Shown here: in pieces, positions 19,266-28,432 of the stretch | Position numbering within the stretch: position 1 is the first letter of the stretch | How the letters are laid out: each line of letters begins with the position of its first letter | Origin: Streptomyces alanosinicus | GTDB lineage: Bacteria; Actinomycetota; Actinomycetes; Streptomycetales; Streptomycetaceae | NCBI RefSeq assembly: GCF_014650595.1 | Contig: NZ_BMVG01000026.1 | Location: 32,732-96,731 of the forward strand | Reading direction: 5' to 3' | DNA: 64,000 nt | The notes under the pieces: generated by a model | Databases searched by the model: none | Seen by the model: only the letters and a program-made list of their open reading frames with translations | What the model was told of the DNA's origin: nothing | Program-made: the position numbers and the translations under genes

Positions 19266-20288
19266 TCACCGGTCTCGGTCGGTGACGAGGCTGGCGAGAG
19301 CGGCCAGCTCGCTGGCCGTGGTTGCCTCCGGACGTGCCAGTGACAGGTGCTCCAGGGCGTCGGCGACGTGACGCCGGGCTCGGCGCAGTGTGGCTTCCTT
19401 CGCCCCGGTCTCTTCGATCAGCTTCGCCGCCCGGCGGCAGTCGTCCTCGCTCAGCGTGCCGCCCTGTTGGTAGAGGGCACGCAGGGCCCGGGCCTGGGAT
19501 GTGTGTCCGGCCATCGCGGCGGCGACCGGGGCGGTGACCTTCCGCTCACGCAGGTCCGACCACACCGGTTTGCCCGTGTGCTGTTCGTCGCCCCAGATGC
19601 CCAGGAGGTCGTCGGCGCACTGGAACGCGGTTCCCAGCCGTTGCCCGAAGTTGCGCAGATGCCGGGCGCGTTCGGGTGCGGCGCCCGCGGCGAGGGCGCC
19701 GAGGTGGCAGGCGCAGCCCATCAGCTCACCGGTCTTCGCGGCAGCGACGGCCAGAGCCCGGTCTTCGCTCGTGCCGGTGCCGGCGTCCACGAGAGTGTCG
19801 AGGTACTCGCCTTCGATCAGGACCTGGACGCTTGCGAGCAGGATGAGGATGGACTTGTCGGGGCGGGGTGCCTCGGCAAGGGTCTGGACCGCGGCGAAGA
19901 ACAGGGCGTCCCCGGCCAGCAGGGCCGCGGGCAGGCCCTTGAAGCTCCACAGCGCGGGGCGGCCACGGCGCAGCGGGTCGTGGTCGATGATGTCGTCGTG
20001 CAGCAGGCTGGCGTTATGGACCAGCTCCACGGCTACCGCCGGCGGACAAGCGGCCTCCACACAGCCGCCGACGGCCTGGCAGGCCAGGAGGGCCAGCGCC
20101 GGCCGCAGGGCCTTGCCGCCCGCCGGAACGTCTAGCGGGATACGGTCGTCGGTCCACCAGCCGAAGTGCAGCCCGGCGACATGCCGGACCTCAGGAAGAA
20201 GGCCGCTGATCCTTGAACGGATCAACGGCCTCACTATGGATGAGCTCTGCACGAGGATTGTCGAGCAGTCACGCGGTACGTCAACCAC
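19266..20288 (-). CDS. polyprenyl diphosphate synthase (terpene locus 1)
   Basis: A 340-aa trans-isoprenyl diphosphate synthase. The first Asp-rich motif is DDIIDHD at residues 98-104, and the second is DDLLGIWGDE near residue 230. GGKALRPALALL is the conserved substrate-binding segment. Residues just before the first motif (VHNASLLHDD) are small, which usually permits C20 or longer chains; that is inference. The GTG start follows GGGAGGCTTAC. The terpene synthase starts 68 nt downstream, so the two are one operon. Confidence 0.88.
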   Translation of the reverse strand: MVDVPRDCSTILVQSSSIVRPLIRSRISGLLPEVRHVAGLHFGWWTDDRIPLDVPAGGKALRPALALLACQAVGGCVEAACPPAVAVELVHNASLLHDDIIDHDPLRRGRPALWSFKGLPAALLAGDALFFAAVQTLAEAPRPDKSILILLASVQVLIEGEYLDTLVDAGTGTSEDRALAVAAAKTGELMGCACHLGALAAGAAPERARHLRNFGQRLGTAFQCADDLLGIWGDEQHTGKPVWSDLRERKVTAPVAAAMAGHTSQARALRALYQQGGTLSEDDCRRAAKLIEETGAKEATLRRARRHVADALEHLSLARPEATTASELAALASLVTDRDR

Positions 20289-21122
20289 GTAAGCCTCCCT
20301 TGCCAGCGGTGGCCGAGGCGTGCAGCCACAGTGTGCGGTGCCACATCACCACAGGACAGGGGCGCAATGCCCGCGCGCGGGAGCGTATTCACGTGCCGGG
20401 CAGCCTCCTCCCCCGAGCCTTCCAGGGGGACCCGGGCGCCGTAGTTCGGGCAGTACCGGACACGGGCCACGTCTCCAGGGTCTCGCGCCGTCCGACTCGG
20501 TACTCAGCACCAGAGCTCGGCCTCGGGCCCTTCCCGCTCCTGGTCGTCCTCCTTCGTCCAGGTCCCGAAGGGCCCGGAGGGAGCCGGGTTCCGCCCGGCT
20601 CCAAGAACCAGCACCCCGCCACCCGCCATGGCGCGGGCAAACCGTCAAGCCCCCCGCGACACTGACCGAACGTGATTGAGCCCGATATTAAGGAACAAGC
20701 CGAGGTTCAGAGATGGGTTCTGACTGGGCGTTTGATGTTGATTCGCACTGACCCTTTCAACACGCTTTGTCAGGACTTGCCGCCGACGAGCATGGCCCGA
20801 AACTCCTGGAAGCTCCCTACAAGCAGGGAGCTTCCATCCCATTACTAAGCCAGACGGAATCCGGGCGGCATGTGCGAACTAAACGGGCGCTCCGATCGCC
20901 GCCTCGGAGCGTGCGAATGCACTCCTACGGAGCAAAGCATCCTGAAAGCCGCTGACCTCAAAGGTGACGCACCTCTACTTAACATCCCTAAACGCCCACT
21001 CAGTGAGGCGCTGCTGGGTGGTTGAGCCCCGGCGCACCTCACTGCGACGCACGCTTCGTCCCGGAGCCGCCCGTCGGTATGTCCGGCGGACAGCCGAGGC
21101 CAGGAAGCCGTGAGGGTGCGGG
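20289..21122. other. non-coding stretch upstream of terpene locus 1
   Basis: About 830 bp without a gene I can support. The part from 20670 to 20960 is AT-richer than its surroundings and holds a perfect hairpin. Promoters for the terpene operon would be expected at its left edge. Confidence 0.4.
20807..20836. repeat. 12-bp perfect hairpin
   Basis: Arms TGGAAGCTCCCT and AGGGAGCTTCCA flank a 6-nt loop ACAAGC. It resembles hairpins found at IS200/IS605 or IS607 element ends and could be the scar of a lost element, or a terminator. No tnpA or tnpB remnant is visible beside it. Confidence 0.6.
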
Positions 21123-21725
21123 CTACGTCCGTCCTGGACCGGGAGCGCAGGCCGGGCCGCCTGCACGGATGGCCTCGACGACCGTGCTGTGGACGGTGGC
21201 GAGGCCGTCTGCCGGGAGGGCTACGGGGCTGCCTTGGAGTTCGTACCATTCCTCGGCGCCGGTGTACTGGACGGTGACGTGCGCGTTGTGCCCGTCGTAG
21301 TCCAGGTAGGTGCGGACGGTGAGTTCGCCGGTGATGACGCCGACTTCGCAGGTCATCACCCCGCCGGGCCCGGCGACGACGTCGTCGATGTACCAGGTGG
21401 CCTCCATACGCTCGCAAGCTGTGGTCTCTGGTGGGCTTGGCTCTTGGGCCATGTGGTGCGGCTCCTGGACGTGGCCGGTGCGGTCGTGGAGATGCTCTTT
21501 CACCTTGGCGCGGACCGTGCGCAGCCATGTGTCGGTGTCGAGATCGGCCTCAGGCATGAGGACGGTGTCGGGGCCTTCGCCGAGGATGTCGTCGCAGGGC
21601 GGTTGGAGTTCTGTGATGTCCCACAGGCTCAAGTTCTCTGGTGGGTAGTCGAGGTCGATCGTGTGGTCCTCGCTCGCCCGTGCGTGGCCGGCGGCTGGGG
21701 TGTCCTGGTTGTCGGCGGTGGTCAT
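21123..21725 (-). CDS. unrecognised protein coupled to the secreted nuclease
   Basis: A 200-aa acidic protein starting MTTADNQDTPAAGHARASED. No signal peptide or membrane span is seen. The C-terminal half (EATWYIDDVVAGPGGVMTCE, VRTYLDYDGHNAHVTVQYTG) looks like a beta-rich domain ending in EEWYELQGSPVALP. The start overlaps the nuclease stop by ATGA, so it is co-translated with it. A cytoplasmic partner or protective role for the nuclease is possible but unproven. Confidence 0.65.
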   Translation of the reverse strand: MTTADNQDTPAAGHARASEDHTIDLDYPPENLSLWDITELQPPCDDILGEGPDTVLMPEADLDTDTWLRTVRAKVKEHLHDRTGHVQEPHHMAQEPSPPETTACERMEATWYIDDVVAGPGGVMTCEVGVITGELTVRTYLDYDGHNAHVTVQYTGAEEWYELQGSPVALPADGLATVHSTVVEAIRAGGPACAPGPGRT

Positions 21726-22414
21726 GCGGGGCAGGTGTCCAGCATCTCGGTGAGCTTGGCCTTCTCCGCCTCGGTGACGTTGAGGTGGTAGAGGTGCTTG
21801 ATGTCCGTCCAGGCACGGGAGTAGGTGCACCAGTAGGCGTGGCGGGGTGGTGCCCACTGGTCGGGGCTCTGGTCGCCCTTCTGCCGGTTGCTGCGGGCGG
21901 AGACCGCGATCAGCTGCGAGTGGACAAGGTCGTTGGCGAAGTGCCTGCGCTCGGGGGTGGTCCATGTGTCGGCGCCGGAGCGCCAGGCGTTGGCCAGGGG
22001 GACGACGTGGTCGATGTCGAGCTGACCGGAGTTGTGGAAGATTGCGGCGTCGTACTCGCTGAACCATGTCCCCGAGATCGCCCGGCACATCTCGTCCTGT
22101 TTGACGTCCTGGCCGTCGCGGGCGAGGACGACCTCGCGGGTGTCGCACTCCCCGTACTGCTTGATCCAGTGCGGGAACTTCGCCCGGCTGTAGCCGGCCA
22201 TCGAATGCGGCGCCTCCACGTTCAGCCCGGCCAGCTCGACACGGACCACGCCGACGGACGGTGGCTCCGGCAGCGTGGCCGGGAGCCGGTGCGGGGCTGC
22301 GGAGGACGGCTTTGCAGCGGCGGGTACGGCGGCTCCGGTTGCTGCCGGGACCAGCACAGCGATAGCGGCAGCAACCATCGTGACGGCGGCGCGACACCAG
22401 GAATTCTTGACCAT
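21722..22414 (-). CDS. secreted DUF1524-type HNH nuclease, second copy
   Basis: A 230-aa protein with an N-terminal signal peptide (AVTMVAAAIAVLVPAATGAA). The core IDHVVPLANAWRSGADTW is nearly identical to that of the 16-kb nuclease, followed by FANDLVHSQLIAVSARSNR. Conserved Cys residues sit around EMCRAISGTWFS and YWCTYSRAW. The likely role is extracellular DNA cleavage. Unlike the first copy it has a coupled downstream partner gene. Confidence 0.85.
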   Translation of the reverse strand: MVKNSWCRAAVTMVAAAIAVLVPAATGAAVPAAAKPSSAAPHRLPATLPEPPSVGVVRVELAGLNVEAPHSMAGYSRAKFPHWIKQYGECDTREVVLARDGQDVKQDEMCRAISGTWFSEYDAAIFHNSGQLDIDHVVPLANAWRSGADTWTTPERRHFANDLVHSQLIAVSARSNRQKGDQSPDQWAPPRHAYWCTYSRAWTDIKHLYHLNVTEAEKAKLTEMLDTCPA

Positions 22415-22674
22415 GCAGAGGGCATGACCAGCAGAAACGCTCCCGCATGCGGGATGTCACCCAAACGAGAACGCCACAGGCCGACCTGCCATCTGGGCCG
22501 AAAGCCTGGGGCCGTTCCATACTGGGCTGCTTCGCCTGTCCGCAAGCCGGAGGACGAACAGGTACCGGTCATTCTGTCCCGACCGGTCCACGCCCGCTGA
22601 ACCGGAGAACCCGTGCATAGCGTTGTCCAGTGGGTGGTCTGTCCGTACGAGGTGCTGTCTCCTACCTTGCCGCT

Positions 22675-23148
22675 ATGGACTGGACACCGCTCCTCGCCAC
22701 ACTCCTCGGTGCTGTGATCGCGACGGTCTCCGCCTTGCTGGTTGAAGCAAGAAAGGAACGGCGTGAGGCGCGAGCCCAGGAGAGGCGGAGCAAGAGGGAG
22801 CTGTACGGGGCCTACCTCGGGGTGCTCGCTCAGGCGCGCAACGAGCTTCAGCTCATCGTTCTCGAGGGCACGATGTCGGAGGCTGAGCGCACGGTCGCGG
22901 CCCGGCAGAGCTTCGCAAGGTGCTATGAAACCCGATACCAGCTGGAGGTGTTCGCCCCGCGCGTCGTTGTCGAGCCAGCCCTGGACTACTTCCGTAGCGT
23001 GCGTCGGGCAAGGGAAGCGACCATACGCGGCACCCGGGGCGGAGCCGATGGGTACGAACTCGCTTTTCATGAGGTGATGGAAGCGCTCACGGCTGTCCGC
23101 GACGCGATGCGACTCGACATGGGTACCGACGGGCTCTCTACAGACTGA
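22675..23148 (+). CDS. membrane-anchored coiled-coil protein
   Basis: A 157-aa protein starting MDWTPLLATLLGAVIATVSA, a single N-terminal membrane span. It is followed by a long charged helix (EARKERREARAQERRSKREL) likely to form a coiled coil. Small proteins of this layout are frequent in Streptomyces without assigned function. The gene stands alone, and no start-proximal ribosome site is obvious. Confidence 0.55.
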   Translation: MDWTPLLATLLGAVIATVSALLVEARKERREARAQERRSKRELYGAYLGVLAQARNELQLIVLEGTMSEAERTVAARQSFARCYETRYQLEVFAPRVVVEPALDYFRSVRRAREATIRGTRGGADGYELAFHEVMEALTAVRDAMRLDMGTDGLSTD

Positions 23149-23159
23149 GCCTCCATCGG

Positions 23160-23708
23160 ATGCGCATCAATGCGCCAGGCGACCGAGGAGCAGACGTCGC
23201 GGCCTGCCGCTGCCCGCCCGCCCCCGCCCCGATGCGTCATCATCCGGTCAGGCTGGAACGCGCCGACATCACCCTGCAGGCGCTGTGCCGCCATCTCCTG
23301 CGCAGCGACGGTGCCTCACAACACCTCGCCCGCACCGCCGACAGTCCTGTCGACCCCGAGGAAGCTCCCGAAGGAGCCCTCTACTTCGGCTGCCTGCTCG
23401 ACCTCGTCAAGAAATCCGACGGGGCCTTGTGGTGGTGGCAGTTCGCCGCGGGCGCCGGCAACCCGACTGCCGCCTACTGCCTGTACCTGTTCCACACCCG
23501 CCGCGGCGACCTCCGGGACGCCGGTCACTGGTGGCACCAGTACCTCGCACTGGGCCCGCCGCCGGCATGGATGCATCTCAACGTCGACACCTCCGGCGTC
23601 CTACGCAAAGCCGTGGAACGACTCAGAGTCGATGAAGCCGCCGGGGAATTCCATAGGCCGGACCAGCGCCTCGCCGACCAGATCGAAGAACTCGTCGATG
23701 CCTGCTGA
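23160..23708 (+). CDS. Sel1/TPR-like protein, short paralogue of the 58.4-kb gene
   Basis: A 182-aa frame, or 158 aa if the internal ATG at 23232 (MRHHPVRLE) is used. The central part, LYFGCLLDLVKKSDGALWWW followed by QFAAGAGNPTAAYCLYLFHT and RRGDLRDAGHWW, closely parallels the protein at 58.4 kb. Both resemble Sel1-like helical repeats. There the gene accompanies a sigma-like regulator; here the regulator is missing. I treat it as a stand-alone relative whose function is unknown. Confidence 0.6.
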   Translation: MRINAPGDRGADVAACRCPPAPAPMRHHPVRLERADITLQALCRHLLRSDGASQHLARTADSPVDPEEAPEGALYFGCLLDLVKKSDGALWWWQFAAGAGNPTAAYCLYLFHTRRGDLRDAGHWWHQYLALGPPPAWMHLNVDTSGVLRKAVERLRVDEAAGEFHRPDQRLADQIEELVDAC

Positions 23709-23964
23709 CGTGCGCTTCGCGGCTTGCCCGACAGCTCGTCAGCCGGGCAAGCCGCATCCCGCAAGACCCTGTGCGCACGTCCGGCGGCGTCGCAGATTTG
23801 GACGTCGTTGTCAGTGGCGGCCTCTACAGCCCAAGCTCCGTGCTGACGTACCCCGTCTGGAAACACGCGCAGCGGTTGAGCCTCAGTGTCGGTCGACCGG
23901 CTGTAGGGCAGCCGAGAGCAGTGACTGAACTTGATCCCAGGCCCTGCTGTGACCGCATGTGTAT

Positions 23965-25308
23965 CTACGCGGCGGTGGGGCTGGCCTCTTCGCCGGGATC
24001 AGAGTCTCGCTCTGTGGTGGCTGGTGGGGTGTCGGTGCTCTCCGGCTCGCTGCCGGCCTCGCTGCCGCTGTCGGCGACTGGGGTGTTCGGGGCGGGGGTG
24101 GCGCGGTCGTCGAGGGTGATGGTGACCGGCCTGCCGCTGGGGGTGAGGTCGGTCAGGCTCTCTTCGATCCGCGCATACAGCGTGGCGGCGAGCTCCCGGT
24201 CGCCGTCGCCGTCGCTGGCGGCGTGTTCGATGGAGTGCAGGCTGATCAGCAGGGCGATCAGGGAGCGGCCGGACAGTGCAGCGTGGATCCGCGCATCTCC
24301 CTCGTCGGTGACCTGAGGCGGTACTCGGAAGTGCGTGTGCCGTCCGGCGTGGGCGGTGATGAACTCCCAGATGTCGCGGTGGCACTGCAGGCCGGCGGAG
24401 GACACGCGGGCCGCCGTCTTGAGCAGAGCGCTGTGCTCCGCGCTCACCTCGGCGGCCGTGGTCTCGGCGGTGGCGTCGGGCTGGGGCCGCATCTCCTCCA
24501 TGGCGGCGCGCAGGTCCGCGATCTCCCGCTGCAGGGCGGCGAGGGCTGACCGGGTTCCCTCTAGGGCGGTGCTGGTCTCCTCCTTGATCAGCCTGGCTGC
24601 TTCGCCCGAGCGGTGCGGCACGTCCTGCTGGTCGGCGGCCAGGGCGTTGCCGTTGTGGTCCGGGGCGGTAAGCGAGGTGAGCACGGGGGCGAGTTCCTCG
24701 GTGATGACCTCGCGGACGGCCTGGCAAACTGCGTCCATGGACAGTGCCGGGCTGGGCGAGGAGCCCTGACCATCGGCGCGCTGCGCCGGCGTCGCGGTAT
24801 GGCGGGCGGGTTCCTCCAGGAGCCCATCGGGCTCGGTGACGGCGGTGACCGGTGCAGGGACGAGAGGCGTGTGGCCGCCTTCAGTGCCGGATGTCTCCTG
24901 GACGGCCGAGGCGCGGGAGGGCGAGGTGAGGTCCGCAAGCACAACGCGGACTTCCCGCAGCTCGGCGCGCAGCAGGGCGACGACGTCGTGGACGGTGGTG
25001 TTGACCGTGTCTGCGTTGGAGTTCAGCTTGTTGTAGACGTCGCGGAAGTTCGCGCGCATCCGACCGAGTTCGTCGACGACCTCTTTGGTCGTCTTGTCGT
25101 GGGCGGCCCGGCCGGCCGACTCCAGCTTCTCAACGCTCTTGTCGAGCGCGTCCCGGATGTTCTTGTCCGTGTGCACCACGGCGGTGTGGAGCATGGTCAG
25201 GGTGTTGGTGAGGTCCGGGTTCGGCTGACGGGCCATCATCCCCCATTTCGTCGCGATGAGTAGTCGTGCAAGTTCGTTGCGTATGCTGCCCATGGCGGGT
25301 CTTCCCAC
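23965..25308 (-). CDS. large coiled-coil protein of unknown function
   Basis: A 447-aa protein. Residues about 35-135 form extended heptad-rich helices (IRDALDKSVEKLESAGRAAH, ELREVRVVLADL). A Pro/Thr-rich linker follows, then a second helical block around LIKEETSTALEGTRSALAAL. A compact domain follows (HRDIWEFITAHAGRHTHFRV), with an acidic Ser/Thr-rich tail. This architecture suggests a structural or partition-associated role, but I recognise no family. MGSIRNELARLL, 15 nt downstream, is an alternative start. Confidence 0.6.
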   Translation of the reverse strand: MGRPAMGSIRNELARLLIATKWGMMARQPNPDLTNTLTMLHTAVVHTDKNIRDALDKSVEKLESAGRAAHDKTTKEVVDELGRMRANFRDVYNKLNSNADTVNTTVHDVVALLRAELREVRVVLADLTSPSRASAVQETSGTEGGHTPLVPAPVTAVTEPDGLLEEPARHTATPAQRADGQGSSPSPALSMDAVCQAVREVITEELAPVLTSLTAPDHNGNALAADQQDVPHRSGEAARLIKEETSTALEGTRSALAALQREIADLRAAMEEMRPQPDATAETTAAEVSAEHSALLKTAARVSSAGLQCHRDIWEFITAHAGRHTHFRVPPQVTDEGDARIHAALSGRSLIALLISLHSIEHAASDGDGDRELAATLYARIEESLTDLTPSGRPVTITLDDRATPAPNTPVADSGSEAGSEPESTDTPPATTERDSDPGEEASPTAA

Positions 25309-25480
25309 GCGGGATGACCGATCAACTGGCCTAAGAGCGGCGGTTGTTCAGGCCGAAATCAGGCAGGTCGTGACGGACCGGCTGATGTCCGGCTGACCGG
25401 CCCGGGCCGTTGCCGTCCACGCTTCGCATGCGGCACGGCCATGGCGCCTGCTGAGTATCCATCCGGTCTCGGCCTCCGCG

Positions 25481-26227
25481 ATGGAGTGGGAACCGGCGAC
25501 GTTCCAGGAGGCCCTGGACGCGGCAGGTGACGATCTTGGGGCCGTGGAGCCTCCTTCTCTTACGTCGGACTTCTATGCGCTGTCGGCGTCCTTCTACGCA
25601 CCGTTCGGTACCAGCGAAGGCACGGGAGCACAGCATCTGGACAAGGTTCTGAGCACACGCCTGGAACCCGGCCATCTGAGCGCCGGCCAGCACGACGACC
25701 CTCTCGCCTTGGGCCAGGCGCTGATTGCCGAAGAGGCGCTGCGCTACTTCACCGAGCGTCTCGCGGAACTCAAGCTGCCGGTCGTGACCGACAACCACAT
25801 CGAGCGGCTGCGTGATGCCGTCTACAAGACGGCCTTGCACCGGCCCCTCGGCGAGATCTACAACCTGGTGTGGCGTTCCACCCGCTCCGCTGCCGAGGCT
25901 GCGCAGAAGAACCCCCGGGCGCCGCGCGTCAACATGAGCACCTTCGCGGTCAATCAGTTCGAGACGCACGCACAGCGTGCCGTGACCGATCCCGAGTGGC
26001 CCATCAAGGCCTTTGGTGCGGTGGCGGGCTGCGGCCTGAGTGCCATGGCCCGCACGCTCTTCTACACCCTGCTCGATCTCCCGCCGCTGGAGACGTCTGT
26101 TCCTGACATCGTGCAGGAACTTCCGCAGCCGGCTCCCGAAGCGCCACCTTCCGTTGCCGAAAGCGGATTCCAGGGCGAGGCGGCAGCTCAGGACGATGAC
26201 GACGATCTGGCGCTGTTCATCAGGTGA
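25481..26227 (+). CDS. unrecognised protein, possibly cut short by an in-frame stop
   Basis: A 248-aa protein starting MEWEPATFQEALDAAGDDLG and ending DDDDDLALFIR. Coding character is strong throughout. After the TGA the same frame remains coding-like (LNAYPGSWDPEIVFQCLGDL) and runs on to the stop at 26554, as if TGG had become TGA. The protein is mostly helical with an acidic tail; no family recognised. It diverges from the coiled-coil gene to its left, with about 170 bp between. Confidence 0.6.
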   Translation: MEWEPATFQEALDAAGDDLGAVEPPSLTSDFYALSASFYAPFGTSEGTGAQHLDKVLSTRLEPGHLSAGQHDDPLALGQALIAEEALRYFTERLAELKLPVVTDNHIERLRDAVYKTALHRPLGEIYNLVWRSTRSAAEAAQKNPRAPRVNMSTFAVNQFETHAQRAVTDPEWPIKAFGAVAGCGLSAMARTLFYTLLDLPPLETSVPDIVQELPQPAPEAPPSVAESGFQGEAAAQDDDDDLALFIR

Positions 26228-26305
26228 CTCAACGCGTACCCCGGCAGCTGGGATCCGGAGATCGTCTTCCAGTGCCTTGGGGACCTCCAGCAGACCGCTG
26301 CAGGG

Positions 26306-26554
26306 ATGGAGTACGACGTCGAGCAGCGGGTCACCCGGCGAGCGGTTGCCCACCTTAAGCGGCTGCACGAGCGTCTGGCCGGCGTGCTCGGCCTAGAGCA
26401 GGCGGCTCTGGCGGTACTTGCTGCCACTGATCTTCTCCAGCACCCGGTCACCAGCGGGGGCCACGAGACGACACTGCCGGTCGGGACCGTTGTGCGTCAG
26501 CACCTGGTGGAAGCCGTTCTCCAGACGATGCCGGAAGCATCCGCTGAGGAGTGA
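26306..26554 (+). CDS. downstream half of the split 25.5-kb gene, or a separate small gene
   Basis: From the first ATG the frame encodes 82 aa starting MEYDVEQRVTRRAVAHLKRL. It is in the same frame as the preceding gene, and good coding sequence continues back to the TGA. It is therefore either the C-terminal part of one interrupted 357-codon gene or an independently started small helical protein. Segments such as LEQAALAVLAATDLLQHPV look structured. No family recognised. Confidence 0.45.
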   Translation: MEYDVEQRVTRRAVAHLKRLHERLAGVLGLEQAALAVLAATDLLQHPVTSGGHETTLPVGTVVRQHLVEAVLQTMPEASAEE

Positions 26555-26867
26555 CCGACGTCAACACCGGCGGCCGGGGACGGCCTATGCCAACCGCAAG
26601 GCAGCGGGCACCGCGGCCGTGCGGTGGCGAGTCGGCAATCTTGACCCGAGACCGCCACTCTGCGTCGCGCCTGTCCAGAGAAGGCCGAGTGGCTGCCTGC
26701 GCTGGTTTCCTCACGACGGTCGGGAGCGGCGTTTCGGGCTTGTGCGACAGGAGGGGGCGTTGGCCGATACGCCACTGCTGTAGCCCAGCTTCCGCATCTA
26801 CGGTTTGTTCTCCGCAAAGGTCCGACTAATAGGCAGTTGGGCAGCACTGCGAAGAGGAGACCGTTTC

Positions 26868-27359
26868 ATGCGATTAAGAACCACCATGAGCGCCTTCGTT
26901 ATCGGCGTGGCGTTAGTCGCCACCAGCGCTCCGACGGCGTTGGCGGGGCCGCCGCCGAATCCGGAGCCGCCTGAAGTCACTGTGACCGCTCCGGGTATGA
27001 GCCCTGAGGCAACAGTGAGCTGCGACTTCTACGCGTCCAAGCCCAACCACAGCGGCTCCCGGATGACGGGTACCGGGGGAATCAGGACCTGCTCGGGCGG
27101 CCCGGTGGCCTGCACCAGCGAGGTGGACCTTGAGTTCTACAACAACTTCTCGAGCATGTGGATGACGGCAGGGACCGCGCGTCAGTCCAAGTGCGCGCCG
27201 CCGCTGCGGTCGTCGACCGCAGGGTCCAACTGTGTGCACCACCCTGGTGACCCGAACGTTGCCTGGCGCACCACCACCATCGGGACCTTCGTGGCGCCGA
27301 ACGGCGCCTCGGCCGGCGGTACGGGCAACAGCCCCGTCCTGTACGTGCCCTGCGTGTAG
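26868..27359 (+). CDS. secreted protein of unknown function
   Basis: A 163-aa protein with a typical signal peptide, MRLRTTMSAFVIGVALVATS and then APTALA before the likely cleavage site. The mature part has six cysteines spread across the sequence (VSCDFYAS, IRTCSGG, VACTSEVD, SKCAPPL, SNCVHH, PCV), suggesting three disulfides. GAGGAGA precedes the ATG. No family is recognised. Small secreted cysteine-rich proteins are common in Streptomyces. Confidence 0.7.
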   Translation: MRLRTTMSAFVIGVALVATSAPTALAGPPPNPEPPEVTVTAPGMSPEATVSCDFYASKPNHSGSRMTGTGGIRTCSGGPVACTSEVDLEFYNNFSSMWMTAGTARQSKCAPPLRSSTAGSNCVHHPGDPNVAWRTTTIGTFVAPNGASAGGTGNSPVLYVPCV

Positions 27360-27433
27360 TGGCAAATTGGAGAGCCTGCGGTGGCGGGCCCCTCTCGGCC
27401 GCAGGCCCTCCGAACGCTGCAGAGAGGAACAGC

Positions 27434-27934
27434 ATGACCTCGGAGCACGACACACTGTGGCGTCTGTGCACACGCCTGGGATGCGTCCTGCTGCCGCTGG
27501 TGGACCAGGAGCCATGGCGTCAGACCCGGCGGCACGAGAACCTGCGGACCTGGGGCATCAGCACGGTGGAAGGCGAGCGGCTGATCGAAGTCTTCACAGC
27601 CCTGGCCGCCCACGCAGCCGCCAACGCTTCCACGCCCCCCGCAGAATTCGACGCGCTACCGCTGAGGGCAGTAGCCGACGCGGCGACCGGCAAACGCGAC
27701 ATCGAGCTGCTCGCCGGACTCCCGGACACCTTCACCGGCAGCCGTGATGAGCAGGCCGCCGGTCTCTTCCGCCTGTACGCCTACAAGGGCGGGCAGTACA
27801 GCCGCCGACTCTTCCAGCTGGGCACGGAAGTGCGGCACGCGCTGGTCACCCTCGCCGAACGCTCGCCAGAGGCGGCACTCACATGCGGGGACGTCCTGCG
27901 TCAGGCAGCAGATGAGGCCAGCCCCCTGCAGTGA
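27434..27934 (+). CDS. unrecognised protein
   Basis: A 166-aa protein starting MTSEHDTLWRLCTRLGCVLL, preceded by GAGAGGAACAGC. It is helical and soluble-looking, with recurring Leu/Ala heptads and RLYAYKGGQYSRRLFQLGTE in the last third. It begins 74 nt after the secreted-protein gene on the same strand and may be cotranscribed with it. No domain recognised. Confidence 0.6.
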   Translation: MTSEHDTLWRLCTRLGCVLLPLVDQEPWRQTRRHENLRTWGISTVEGERLIEVFTALAAHAAANASTPPAEFDALPLRAVADAATGKRDIELLAGLPDTFTGSRDEQAAGLFRLYAYKGGQYSRRLFQLGTEVRHALVTLAERSPEAALTCGDVLRQAADEASPLQ

Positions 27935-28106
27935 TCCTCCCATCACGCCCACGCCCACGCTGGCTTTGTAGGTGAGTTTCGCGAACGTCTGTTGCTCAGC
28001 GGCGCGAACGCCTCGTTCCACGTGAGCGTGATGGCGCTGAGTTGTGAGAACACCTCGGTGCTTGCTTCGGGACTCTCGTTGTGCTCTGCACGACGAGGGG
28101 GCCCGG

Positions 28107-28151
28107 GTGCTGCCAAAGTCCAAGGTCGATCTGTACGCGGCGATCCCAAGC
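28107..28151 (+). mobile_element. scrap of an IS21-type istA start
   Basis: The 15 codons VLPKSKVDLYAAIPS match the usual N-terminus of actinobacterial IS21 transposases before the sequence breaks off. It lies just before a zeta-toxin fragment, so it probably marks an old insertion boundary. Confidence 0.35.
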
Positions 28152-28169
28152 GCCAGATCGCTTCGATGT

Positions 28170-28430
28170 TCATCTGGGCGCGCGTCTGGCAAGCGCGACC
28201 ACTTCGACCCGGTGGCCAGCGGCGCGGTAGGCACGGGAGGAGACACGGAAGTCGTCCGGGTCGGCGAGGGCCGACTCCACCACGGCGTCGAGGCGCCCAT
28301 CGCGTACATGGGCCTCGACCGCGGACTGCCAGCCGGCGGTGTCCGGGCGAACGAGGGCCCCGGCGGTGCGGACGTCAGCAGCCAGGAGACTCTCGTAGCC
28401 CGGGTGCGCCGGCTTGTACAGGTCCTCGTC
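28170..28430 (-). pseudogene. C-terminal fragment of a zeta-type toxin
   Basis: The minus strand encodes DEDLYKPAHPGYESLLAADV, then RPDTAGWQSAVEAHVRDGRL and ESALADPDDFRVSSRAYRAA. This is the mid-region after the Walker motif in Streptomyces zeta toxins (P-loop kinases that phosphorylate UDP-GlcNAc). The P-loop and the C-terminus are both missing, so it is inactive. It abuts a truncated plus-strand gene at 28431, marking a recombination junction. Confidence 0.6.
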
Positions 28431-28432
28431 TT

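Noticed and set aside
20346..20679. Overlapping frames upstream of the polyprenyl synthase
   Set aside because: Low-complexity Arg/Pro/Gly composition and no ribosome site; no frame stands out as coding.
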